Assembly: GCA_039649115.1 (NCBI GenBank)
Contig: JBBWZQ010000381.1
Location: forward strand, 1 to 21,468
Reading direction: 5' to 3'
Length of the DNA stretch: 21,468 nt
DNA from: DATEJJ01 sp039649115
Lineage (GTDB): Bacteria > Actinomycetota > Actinomycetes > Mycobacteriales > Micromonosporaceae
The notes under the pieces were generated by a model. The model did not search any database and was not told where the DNA came from. It saw only the letters and a list, made by a program, of their open reading frames with translations. Numbering within the stretch: the stretch's first letter is position 1; each line of letters begins with the position of its first letter. Shown here piece by piece: positions 14,494 to 21,303 of this stretch. The position numbers and the translations under genes were made by a program.

Positions 14494-16092
14494 GTGGATC
14501 CGGTACCAGTTCTGGTCGTAGGCGCCGGCCCGGTCGGCATGGTCGCCGCGCTGGCGCTGGCCCGCCAGGGCATTCCCTGCGTTCTCGTCGACCAGGGCTT
14601 CGAGACGTCCGTTCATCCGAAGCTGGACTTCGTCAACGCCCGCAGCATGGAGTTCTTCCGGCAACTCGGCCTCGCGGACGACGTCCGGGCTGCCGGTGTC
14701 GCGCCGGAGCACCGCGCCAACGTGATCTGGTCGACCGGCTTCGCCGGCACGCCGATCACCACCTGGGAACTTCCGTCGGTGGCGGAGCAGTGGCGCCGCA
14801 TCGCCGAGTGCAACGACGGTACCCAGCCGGCCGAGCCGGGCCAGCGCATCTCGCAGATCGAACTGGAGCCGGTCCTGCGGGCCCGCTGCCGCCGCGATCG
14901 GTTCATCGATCTGCGCTGTGGCCTGCGGTTCGATTCCCTCACCCAGGACGGCGACGGGGTGACCAGCCAGCTGGTCGACGTGTTGACCGACGACCCGGTC
15001 CAGGTGCGTTCCCGGTACGTGCTCGGGTGCGACGGCGCGTCGAGCCAGGTCCGCCAGGTTGCCGGAATCGGCGAGGAGGGCTTCGACGTACCCGGACTGC
15101 CGGCCGCGTTCATGGTGCACTTCAAGAGCCGCGACCTGGACAGCCTGCACCGGCACGGGCGGTTCTGGCACTACTTCGCCTTCCGGTACGTCATCATCGC
15201 CCAGGACGAGGTGGACACCTGGACCGCGCACGTCAACGGCCTGGATGCGGCGGAATTCGACACGCCGCCGACTGATCCGGCGGCCTACCTGCTCGACACG
15301 ATGCGGACCGACCTGAAGATCGACAAGGTGCTGCTGACCTCCCGCTGGCGCCCCGGCTTCATGGTCGCGGACCGGTACCGGTCCGGCCGCGTTCTGCTCG
15401 CCGGCGACTGCGCCCATCGCATGTTCCCGACCGGTGCCTACGGAATGAACACGGGCATCGCCGACGCGCTCGACGTGACCTGGAAGCTCGCCGCCCTCGT
15501 CCAGGGCTTCGGCGGCCCCGGCCTGCTCGACAGCTACGAGGCGGAACGCCGCCCGGCGGGGCTGCGCAACACGCACACGTCACACCGGCACATCGGGGTG
15601 CACGTCAAGGCGGGCACCCTCCTGCGCGAAGGTGCCCCGCTCGATGTGGTCGCGGCCCTGCTCACCGCCGAGCGCGGCGAGAACGAGTACCGGGGCATCG
15701 AACTGGGCTACCGCTACCACGACTCGCCCGTCGTCTGCCACGAGGAGGCGGCCGAACCCCCGTGGAGCCCCCACGAGTACACGCCCACGACCTGGCCCGG
15801 CGGCCGCCCGCCCAGCGTTGTCCTCAAGGACGGGAAAACGATCTACGATCGCTTCGCCTCGTCCTTCACCCTCGTCGACTTCGCCGGCGACGGCCGCGCC
15901 GACCCGCTCCTCGAAGCGGCGGCCGCTCGTGGTCTGCCGGTGCGCCACACCATGGTGGCCGACGCCGCCGCCCGGCAGGTATGGGAACGCGACCTCGTCC
16001 TGCTCCGGCCCGACCACCACGTGGCCTGGCGCGGGAACCGGGCCCACCCGGACCCGGCGGCCGTGGTCCAGCGGGTCCGGGGTGCTTTGTGA
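14494..16092 (+). CDS. Aromatic-ring FAD hydroxylase (MhpA/PheA-like, group A)
   Basis: The 532-residue flavoprotein monooxygenase has GAGPVG (residues 10-15), RISQIELEPVLR, the DG motif at Asp180 (GCDGASS) and the GD motif at Asp305 (AGDCAHRM) leading into PTGAYGMNTGIADALDVTWKL. The roughly 130-residue C-terminal part fits the thioredoxin-like domain of phenol hydroxylase/MhpA-type enzymes. It probably inserts a hydroxyl into an aminohydroxybenzoate or into the coupled product. The GTG start at 14494 follows GGGAGG and sits just behind a hairpin. It is distinct in class and length from the salicylate-hydroxylase-like enzyme at 8112. The KAS III-like gene follows after 29 bp, so they are probably co-transcribed. 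Confidence 0.87.
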   Translation: MDPVPVLVVGAGPVGMVAALALARQGIPCVLVDQGFETSVHPKLDFVNARSMEFFRQLGLADDVRAAGVAPEHRANVIWSTGFAGTPITTWELPSVAEQWRRIAECNDGTQPAEPGQRISQIELEPVLRARCRRDRFIDLRCGLRFDSLTQDGDGVTSQLVDVLTDDPVQVRSRYVLGCDGASSQVRQVAGIGEEGFDVPGLPAAFMVHFKSRDLDSLHRHGRFWHYFAFRYVIIAQDEVDTWTAHVNGLDAAEFDTPPTDPAAYLLDTMRTDLKIDKVLLTSRWRPGFMVADRYRSGRVLLAGDCAHRMFPTGAYGMNTGIADALDVTWKLAALVQGFGGPGLLDSYEAERRPAGLRNTHTSHRHIGVHVKAGTLLREGAPLDVVAALLTAERGENEYRGIELGYRYHDSPVVCHEEAAEPPWSPHEYTPTTWPGGRPPSVVLKDGKTIYDRFASSFTLVDFAGDGRADPLLEAAAARGLPVRHTMVADAAARQVWERDLVLLRPDHHVAWRGNRAHPDPAAVVQRVRGAL

Positions 16093-16121
16093 GCCGATCC
16101 AGTCGAAGGGGGGACCTTCCC

Positions 16122-17138
16122 ATGGCGCATTTCGCCGCGGTCGCCGGCCTGGGCAGCTACCTGCCGCCCCGCCGGGTCACCAACGAAGAACTCGCCACGA
16201 TGTTCGACACGTCCGACGAGTGGATCACCACCCGGACCGGCATCCGCGCCCGGCACTGGGCCTCGCCCGGCGTCGCCACCGGCGATCTCGCCGTGGAGGC
16301 CGGCCACCGGGCGCTGAAGTCCGCGGACCTGCCGCTGGAGCCGGGCGCGGTGGACGCCGTGGTGCTGGCCACCACCACCCCGGACCACCCGTGCCCGGCC
16401 ACTGCCCCGCAGGTGGCGGCCCGTCTGGGCCTCGGCACCGTGGCCGCGTACGACATCGCCGCGGTGTGCTCCGGCTTCCTCTACGCCCTGGCCACCGCGT
16501 CGGCCCAGATCACCGCGGGCCAGGCCCGGCGGGTCCTGGTCATCGGCGCCGAGACCTACTCGACCATCCTCAACCCGGCCGACCAGATGACGTCCGTCAT
16601 CTTCGGTGACGGCGCCGGCGCCGTCGTGCTGTCCGCGACGCCCGACGCCGACCGGCCGGGCGTGCTGCTCGGCGTCGATCTCGGCTCCGACGGTTCGCAG
16701 CAGAACCTCATCATCATCCCCGGGGGCGGGTCCCGGGCCCGGGCCACTCCGGGCGAACCCGACCCGCAGGACCGCTATTTCAGCATGCAGGGCAAGAAGG
16801 TGTTCGCCGAGGCGGTCACCCGGATGGGCGATTCGACGTCCGCGCTGCTGGACCGGATCGGCTGGCCGGTGGATTCCGTCGACCACCTGGTGGGCCACCA
16901 GGCCAACGTACGCATCCTCAGAGCGCTGGCCCAGCGGCTGGGACTGCCCGAGGAGCGGGCCGTCGTCAACCTCGACCGCGTCGGGAACACCTCGGCGGCG
17001 TCGATTCCGCTCGCGCTGTCCGACGCCGCCGCCGCGGGCACCTTGACCACGGGATCCCGGGTCGTGCTCACCGCGTTCGGTGGCGGGCTGACCTGGGGCG
17101 CGGCCGCGCTGACCTGGCCCGACCTCAACGCGGCCTGA
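16122..17138 (+). CDS. KAS III (FabH)-like condensing enzyme, candidate ester/amide-forming synthase (NatS/BomK-like)
   Basis: The 338-residue FabH-like protein has the intact triad Cys116 (AAVCSGF), His259 (VGHQANVRIL) and Asn289 (VGNTSAASIP), plus the N-terminal DEWITTRTGIR motif. In a cluster with no fatty acid or PKS genes its job is unlikely to be malonyl condensation. In A33853 and nataxazole pathways KAS III-like BomK/NatS join two aminohydroxybenzoate units by C-O or C-N bond formation, using an acyl-ACP donor. The ACP gene follows 54 bp later. ATG 16122 is preceded by AAGGGGGG. A normal FabH starting a short acyl chain remains possible, since the triad does not distinguish these. Confidence 0.86.
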   Translation: MAHFAAVAGLGSYLPPRRVTNEELATMFDTSDEWITTRTGIRARHWASPGVATGDLAVEAGHRALKSADLPLEPGAVDAVVLATTTPDHPCPATAPQVAARLGLGTVAAYDIAAVCSGFLYALATASAQITAGQARRVLVIGAETYSTILNPADQMTSVIFGDGAGAVVLSATPDADRPGVLLGVDLGSDGSQQNLIIIPGGGSRARATPGEPDPQDRYFSMQGKKVFAEAVTRMGDSTSALLDRIGWPVDSVDHLVGHQANVRILRALAQRLGLPEERAVVNLDRVGNTSAASIPLALSDAAAAGTLTTGSRVVLTAFGGGLTWGAAALTWPDLNAA

Positions 17139-17192
17139 ACCGCCGTCGCATCCCGTGACCGCAAACCGAATGCAGAGAAGGGCGAACCTCCG

Positions 17193-17441
17193 ATGAGCAC
17201 GCAGACGCAGACGCTGACCGACCAGCTGCTGAACCTGATCGTCACCAAGTACGAGGCCCCGGCGGACACCACCGCCGAGACCTCCTTCGACCTGCTCGAC
17301 TTCGACTCGCTCGTGCTCGTCGAGGTGGCTGTCGCGCTGAGCGGCTGGTACAACATCACGGTCAGCCACGACGAGCTGAACGACGCCGGCAACATCGCCG
17401 GGACGGTCGCGCTGCTTGAGGGCAAGGGCGTCCAGGTCTGA
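17193..17441 (+). CDS. Free-standing acyl carrier protein
   Basis: The 82-residue acidic protein has the helical ACP layout and the phosphopantetheine attachment serine Ser39 in LLDFDSLVLVEV. The DFDSL form, without the usual glycine before DSL, is mildly atypical. It should carry the aryl group activated by the PaaK-like ligase (6747-8060) and present it to the KAS III-like enzyme directly upstream, as NatAC2 does in nataxazole biosynthesis. ATG 17193 has AGAAGGG about 10 bp upstream. It is the last gene before a strong hairpin terminator. Confidence 0.9.
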   Translation: MSTQTQTLTDQLLNLIVTKYEAPADTTAETSFDLLDFDSLVLVEVAVALSGWYNITVSHDELNDAGNIAGTVALLEGKGVQV

Positions 17442-17458
17442 CCCATCCGCGTGCCTGA

Positions 17459-17490
17459 GGCGAGGGAGGCCGGGCTCGGCCTCCCTCGCC
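17459..17490 (+). terminator. Strong factor-independent-type terminator after ACP gene
   Basis: A perfect 14-bp GC-rich stem (17459-17472 with 17477-17490) closes on the tetraloop GGCT, 17 bases after the ACP stop. There is no U-tract. Its position marks the end of the symporter-hydroxylase-KAS III-ACP transcription unit and implies a separate promoter for the DAHP synthase gene. Confidence 0.85.
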
Positions 17491-17534
17491 GTTGGCGTGA
17501 ACGCGCCATACCCGCGGACGCCCGGCAAACGGCG

Positions 17535-17551
17535 CTTCGCGCGGCGCGAAG
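17535..17551. promoter_or_regulatory. 17-bp inverted repeat upstream of DAHP synthase, possible operator
   Basis: CTTCGCGC at 17535-17542 and GCGCGAAG at 17544-17551 form perfect 8-bp arms around one G. It lies between the ACP terminator and the DAHP synthase start, in the 124-bp stretch that must contain that gene's promoter. I see no clear -10/-35 boxes. An operator role is inference; GC-rich sequence makes chance symmetry more likely than usual. Confidence 0.4.
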
Positions 17552-17614
17552 ACGTGATTCGCGGGCCACCGCGGCCGGGCCACGCTATCGGCACACCCAG
17601 AGAGTGGAGCACCC

Positions 17615-18829
17615 ATGCAGCCACCCAGCTCGGTCGCGGAATCCGTCCAACTCGGGTCGTGGGCGGCCAGGCCGGCGGCCCAGCAACCGGATTGGCGGGA
17701 CCACCCCGCGTACCCCGAGGCCTGCCATTCGCTGGCATCGGCGCAGCCCCTGGTGACCGCTGCGGAGATCCGCCAGCTGCGGGCGGCGCTGCTGCGACTG
17801 GTGCCGACCGACGCGCTCCTGCTTCAACTGGGCGACTGTGCCGAGAGCCTCTACGAGTGCACGCTGTGGCACACATCGAAGAAGCTGGAGGTCATCGACC
17901 TGCTGGGCAACCGGTTCAGCGAACTCACCGGCCAGCCCGTCATCCGGGTCGGCCGGATAGGTGGACAGTTCGCGAAACCCCGGTCGCAGGCGATCGAGTG
18001 GCACGGCCCGCCCAGCATCCCCGCCTTCCGCGGGCACATGATCAACTCCGATATCGCCACGCCGGCGACCCGCCAGGCCGACCCGCGGCGCCTGGTGTGG
18101 GCGTATGAAGCCAGCGACCGGGTGCAGCGGGTGATGCGGGCGTACCGGCAGCGAAACGGTGGTACGGCGGCGGTGGAAGGGCCGTGGTCGAGCCACGAGG
18201 CCCTGGTCGTCGACTACGAATCCCGACTGGTCCGGCGCGACCCGGACACGGACGACCTGTACCTGAGCTCGGCCCACCTGCCCTGGGTGGGGGAGCGGAC
18301 CCGCCAGCCGGCCGGGGCGCACGTCGCCCTGCTGTCCACTGTGGTCAATCCGGTGGCGTGCAAGATCGGGCCGACCGCGAATCTCGACGACGTACTGCGG
18401 GTGTGTGCGGCGCTCGATCCGCGGCGCGAGCCCGGCCGCCTCGTACTGGTACCGCGGATGGGTCGCGACCGGATCCAGGAGGCCCTGCCGCCCATCGTCC
18501 GCGGCGTGGTGAACGCGGGACACCCGGTCGTCTGGCTCAGCGACCCCATGCACGGCAACACGGTGAAGTCCCCGACCGGCCTGAAGACGCGCCACCTCAC
18601 CGACGTGATCACCGAGGCGCTGCGGTTCCGCGACATCCTTGAGGAGAACCGCCAGTACGCCGCCGGACTGCACCTGGAGGTGGCGGCGGACGACGTGACG
18701 GAATGCGTCGGGGGATCGGTGGAGAACGATGACCACCTGCCGCGCCACTACACGTCGCTGTGCGACCCGCGGCTCAACGCCAACCAGGCCACCGAGCTCA
18801 TCGAGGCGTGGGCCAAGGGCGCCGGTTGA
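17615..18829 (+). CDS. Class II 3-deoxy-D-arabino-heptulosonate-7-phosphate (DAHP) synthase
   Basis: The 404-residue plant-type DAHP synthase condenses erythrose-4-phosphate with phosphoenolpyruvate. It carries the metal-binding cysteine Cys75 in GDCAES, RIGGQFAKPRS, SSHEALVVDYE, KIGPT, DPMHGN, the HLEV...DVTECVGG segment and CDPRLN. It is shorter than the roughly 460-residue mycobacterial housekeeping enzyme and resembles cluster-associated PhzC-type enzymes. A shorter N-terminus could mean weaker allosteric control, which is inference. It would raise chorismate supply for the ADIC synthase at 535-2532. ATG 17615 follows a GTGGAG site. The gene stands alone between a terminator and an inverted-repeat-rich gap. 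Confidence 0.95.
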   Translation: MQPPSSVAESVQLGSWAARPAAQQPDWRDHPAYPEACHSLASAQPLVTAAEIRQLRAALLRLVPTDALLLQLGDCAESLYECTLWHTSKKLEVIDLLGNRFSELTGQPVIRVGRIGGQFAKPRSQAIEWHGPPSIPAFRGHMINSDIATPATRQADPRRLVWAYEASDRVQRVMRAYRQRNGGTAAVEGPWSSHEALVVDYESRLVRRDPDTDDLYLSSAHLPWVGERTRQPAGAHVALLSTVVNPVACKIGPTANLDDVLRVCAALDPRREPGRLVLVPRMGRDRIQEALPPIVRGVVNAGHPVVWLSDPMHGNTVKSPTGLKTRHLTDVITEALRFRDILEENRQYAAGLHLEVAADDVTECVGGSVENDDHLPRHYTSLCDPRLNANQATELIEAWAKGAG

Positions 18830-18842
18830 TACGCTCCCGCGG

Positions 18843-18858
18843 CTACTCGTTCGAGTAG
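18843..18858. promoter_or_regulatory. 16-bp inverted repeat upstream of StrR-like gene
   Basis: CTACTCG at 18843-18849 and CGAGTAG at 18852-18858 are perfect 7-bp arms around TT, in the gap between the DAHP synthase and the StrR-like regulator. The central TTCGA resembles half of the StrR consensus GTTCGACTG, but the 11-bp spacer arrangement of that consensus is absent. It could be an operator for the adjacent regulator. Confidence 0.4.
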
Positions 18859-18859
18859 T

Positions 18860-18893
18860 CAACACCACCCACGCTGGAGTCCCGGCGGTGTTG
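18860..18893 (+). terminator. Stem-loop after DAHP synthase gene
   Basis: CAACACCACC at 18860-18869 pairs with GGCGGTGTTG at 18884-18893 with one mismatch, around a 14-base loop, 31 bases after the DAHP synthase stop. It could be a weak terminator for that gene or a second regulator site ahead of the StrR-like gene. Confidence 0.4.
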
Positions 18894-18948
18894 CCCGCGT
18901 CGAGTATTGATCGTCATGATACCGGAAGGGAGGCTTGTTTGCTTCCTG

Positions 18949-19980
18949 ATGACGCGTCAGACGCGACGATGGGTGAGTAATCGGATGTGGAGCAACCTGG
19001 AGATCCTGGATGCAGCCGGCAACCGCACCGAGTTCGCCGAAAGCGGCCCGGTCTCGGTGCCGATATCCTTGCTGCTACCTGGTGATACACCCCGAGTGGC
19101 CGGGGAGAATCCGGAGCACGTACAGCTGTTGGCGGCGGCGCAGGGGCTCCCGCCGATTGTCGTGCACCGCAGCACGATGCGGGTCATTGACGGTAGGCAC
19201 CGGCTGCGCGCGGCGAAGCTGCGGGGTGACGAGAACATCGCCGTCACGTTCTTCGAAGGTGACGACCGTGAGGCTTTTCTGCTCTCGGTCGGGGCCAATA
19301 TCAAGCACGGGCTACCGCTTTCGCGGGCCGATCGGGAGGCGGCGGCCGGCCGCATTCTCGTGCTGTACCCGCAATGGTCGGACCGGGCGGTCGCGGCCGC
19401 CGCCGGCCTGTCCCCGACCACGGTGAGCACGATCCGCCGCCGCCTGGTTCTGCCGGGCGAGGAGGAGAGCAGCCGCGTCGGGAGAGACGGGCGGGTCCGT
19501 CCGGTGGACAGTTCGGCCGGCCGGCGGCGGGCCGGCGCGGTCATCGCCCGGCAGCCCGACGCGCCCCTGCGCGCCATCGCCGCGGAGGCTGGCGTCTCGG
19601 TGGGGACGGCGCGGGACGTGCGGGCCCGGGTGCGAACGGGCCACGACCCGGTACTGCCCCACCAGCGCGGCGCCGGCGAGGGGCGCGCGCCATCCGGCGA
19701 CGGCGCGGTGGACTCGCCGCGACGCCGGACGCCCAACGCCAGGCAGAGCATCGACTGGGCCTCGCTGCGGGGCAACCTGAGCCGGGATCCCGCGGTGCGG
19801 TACGCGGAGAGCGGCCGCGCCTTCGTCCGCTGGGTCGACAACCACGTGATCGAGGCACCCGAGGGGGGCGAGCTCATCGATGCCGTACCGCCGCACTGGC
19901 GCAAGTCCGTCGCCGAGCTGGCCCGGTCCTGTGCCGGCGCCTGGCTGGCGCTCGCCGAGGAACTCGAGGACCGGGGGTGA
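18949..19980 (+). CDS. StrR/NovG-family pathway-specific transcriptional activator
   Basis: The protein has a ParB/StrR-like N-terminal region: PPIVVHRSTMRVIDGRHRLR, then FFEGDDREAFLLSVGANIKHGLPLS. A helix-turn-helix follows in SDRAVAAAAGLSPTTVSTIRRR, and a second HTH-like segment in LRAIAAEAGVSVGTARDV. The C-terminal part has the SRDPAVRYAESGRAFVRW stretch typical of this family. StrR, NovG and Teg-type proteins switch on their own cluster's operons. The start is uncertain: ATG 18949 is chosen (343 residues), with GGAAGGGAGG at 18923-18932 a rather long 16 bp upstream; TTG 18907, ATG 18916 and GTG 18973 are alternatives. It is followed by a large palindrome and then the two-component genes. 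Confidence 0.88.
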   Translation: MTRQTRRWVSNRMWSNLEILDAAGNRTEFAESGPVSVPISLLLPGDTPRVAGENPEHVQLLAAAQGLPPIVVHRSTMRVIDGRHRLRAAKLRGDENIAVTFFEGDDREAFLLSVGANIKHGLPLSRADREAAAGRILVLYPQWSDRAVAAAAGLSPTTVSTIRRRLVLPGEEESSRVGRDGRVRPVDSSAGRRRAGAVIARQPDAPLRAIAAEAGVSVGTARDVRARVRTGHDPVLPHQRGAGEGRAPSGDGAVDSPRRRTPNARQSIDWASLRGNLSRDPAVRYAESGRAFVRWVDNHVIEAPEGGELIDAVPPHWRKSVAELARSCAGAWLALAEELEDRG

Positions 19981-19990
19981 CCAGGGCCGG

Positions 19991-20022
19991 GGACCGTCTA
20001 CGCAGATCTGCGTAGACGGTCC
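19991..20022. terminator. Perfect 32-bp palindrome after StrR-like gene
   Basis: The arms GGACCGTCTACGCA (19991-20004) and TGCGTAGACGGTCC (20009-20022) flank GATC, making the whole 32 bp self-complementary. It begins 10 bases after the regulator stop. As RNA it folds into a 14-bp stem with a 4-base loop, consistent with a terminator working in both directions. As DNA it is also an ideal dimer-binding site ahead of the histidine kinase gene. A further 10-bp palindrome, GGTCCGGACC, overlaps its right end (20018-20027). Confidence 0.75.
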
Positions 20023-20091
20023 GGACCAGGTCGCGCCCGTCGTCGTAGCCGGTCGCTCTCCGGACCTGAGCCCGTCGACCCGGCGCGCAAC

Positions 20092-20097
20092 TATCAT
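20092..20097 (+). promoter_or_regulatory. Candidate -10 box for a leaderless histidine kinase transcript
   Basis: TATCAT fits the actinobacterial TANNNT -10 pattern and ends six bases before the kinase ATG at 20104, placing the expected transcription start on or next to the A of the start codon. There is no ribosome binding site upstream of that ATG, which fits leaderless translation. No good -35 box is visible. Confidence 0.45.
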
Positions 20098-20103
20098 CAC
20101 GAC

Positions 20104-21303
20104 ATGAACCGCCGAATGGCGGGTATCCGCGTGCCGGCCCTGGCCCAGGATGCCTTGCTCGGACTCGTCGTCGCCGCGACGCAGGTGCAGGGCAACCTGG
20201 CGAAACCGCTCGGCGTGGGCGCCCGGCCGTTCACCGACTTCGGGTACCTGGGATACGCGCTGCTGATCGCGAGCGGGCTGGCGCTGGCCGGGCGTCGCCG
20301 GTGGCCGGAGCCGGTGTTCCTGGTGACCGCCCTGGCCAGCCTGGTCTACTACGCCGTCGGCTTCTCCGACGGGCCGGGCTGGATCGCGCTGTTCATCGCG
20401 CTGTACACGCTGACCGCGTACGGCGACGGGCGCCGGTCGCTGCGGTTCGCCGGCGTGGGTATCACCGTGCTGGCCACGGGATGGCTCATCGCCTCGGCCG
20501 ACATCCAGCCGAGGGCGGCCCTCGGGTGGGTGTTCTTCCGGATCGCGGGGTCGATCATGGCCGCCGCGCTGGGCGAGTCGGTCCGGTCGCGGGCGGCCGA
20601 GGCGCTGGAACGGGCCCGGCAGGCGGAACAGACCCGGGAGGAGGAGGCGCGTTCGCGGGTCGACGGTGAGCGGCTGCGGATCGCGCGGGAGGTCCACGAC
20701 ACGGTCGCGCACGCCGTCGCGATCATCAACGTACATGCCGGCGTCACCGCGTACCTGCTCGACAGGCGGCCGGAACGGGCGCGCGAGGCGCTGGTCACGA
20801 TCGAGCAGACCAGCGCCCAGGCGCTGCACGAGATGCGTGCGGTGCTCGGGGTGCTCCGTGATTCGGACAACGGGCGGCTGCCGTACCCCGGCCTGGGACA
20901 GCTCAACGAACTCGCCGCGATGGCCCGCGAGGCCGGACTCGACGTCAAGCTGGACGTGACGTCGTCCGCCACGCAACTGCCGAGCGCCGTGGACCATACC
21001 GTGTACCGCATCCTGCAGGAGTCCATCACCAACGTGATCCGCCATGCCGGCCCGACCCGGGTGACGATCGCGCTCGACCACGGAGCCGACGTGCTGGAGG
21101 TACGGGTGACCGACGAGGGCGGCCGCCGTGCCTTCGGTGACGGCGCCGGTGATCGTCCGGCGCAGCCGGGCCGCGGGATCGTCGGCATGCGTGAGCGCTG
21201 CGGGCTGCTGGGTGGGAAGTTGACGGCCGGCCCGCGGCCGGGCGGCGGGTTCGAGGTCAGGGCGCGACTGCCGCTGGCCCCGGCCGGCACGGTGCAGGCA
21301 TGA
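20104..21303 (+). CDS. NarL-type membrane sensor histidine kinase
   Basis: The 399-residue kinase has an N-terminal membrane region with about four to five hydrophobic segments (residues 15-155), a coiled-coil linker rich in Glu/Arg, a HisKA_3 dimerisation domain with phospho-acceptor His198 in REVHDTVAHAV, and an HATPase domain with the N-box around Asn310 (LQESITNVIRHAG) and GRGIVGMRER. It should phosphorylate the response regulator encoded directly after it (ATGA overlap at 21300-21303). The sensed signal is unknown, as no extracellular sensor domain is visible. ATG 20104 has no ribosome binding site but a well-placed -10 box. Control of the cluster or of an adjoining operon is likely from position only. 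Confidence 0.93.
   Translation: MNRRMAGIRVPALAQDALLGLVVAATQVQGNLAKPLGVGARPFTDFGYLGYALLIASGLALAGRRRWPEPVFLVTALASLVYYAVGFSDGPGWIALFIALYTLTAYGDGRRSLRFAGVGITVLATGWLIASADIQPRAALGWVFFRIAGSIMAAALGESVRSRAAEALERARQAEQTREEEARSRVDGERLRIAREVHDTVAHAVAIINVHAGVTAYLLDRRPERAREALVTIEQTSAQALHEMRAVLGVLRDSDNGRLPYPGLGQLNELAAMAREAGLDVKLDVTSSATQLPSAVDHTVYRILQESITNVIRHAGPTRVTIALDHGADVLEVRVTDEGGRRAFGDGAGDRPAQPGRGIVGMRERCGLLGGKLTAGPRPGGGFEVRARLPLAPAGTVQA

Noticed and set aside
16122..17441. Fatty acid or type II PKS initiation by the KAS III-like enzyme and ACP
   Set aside because: No malonyltransferase, chain-elongating ketosynthase or ketoreductase is nearby, while ligase and amidohydrolase partners of the benzoxazole type are present. 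It is kept as a lesser alternative only.
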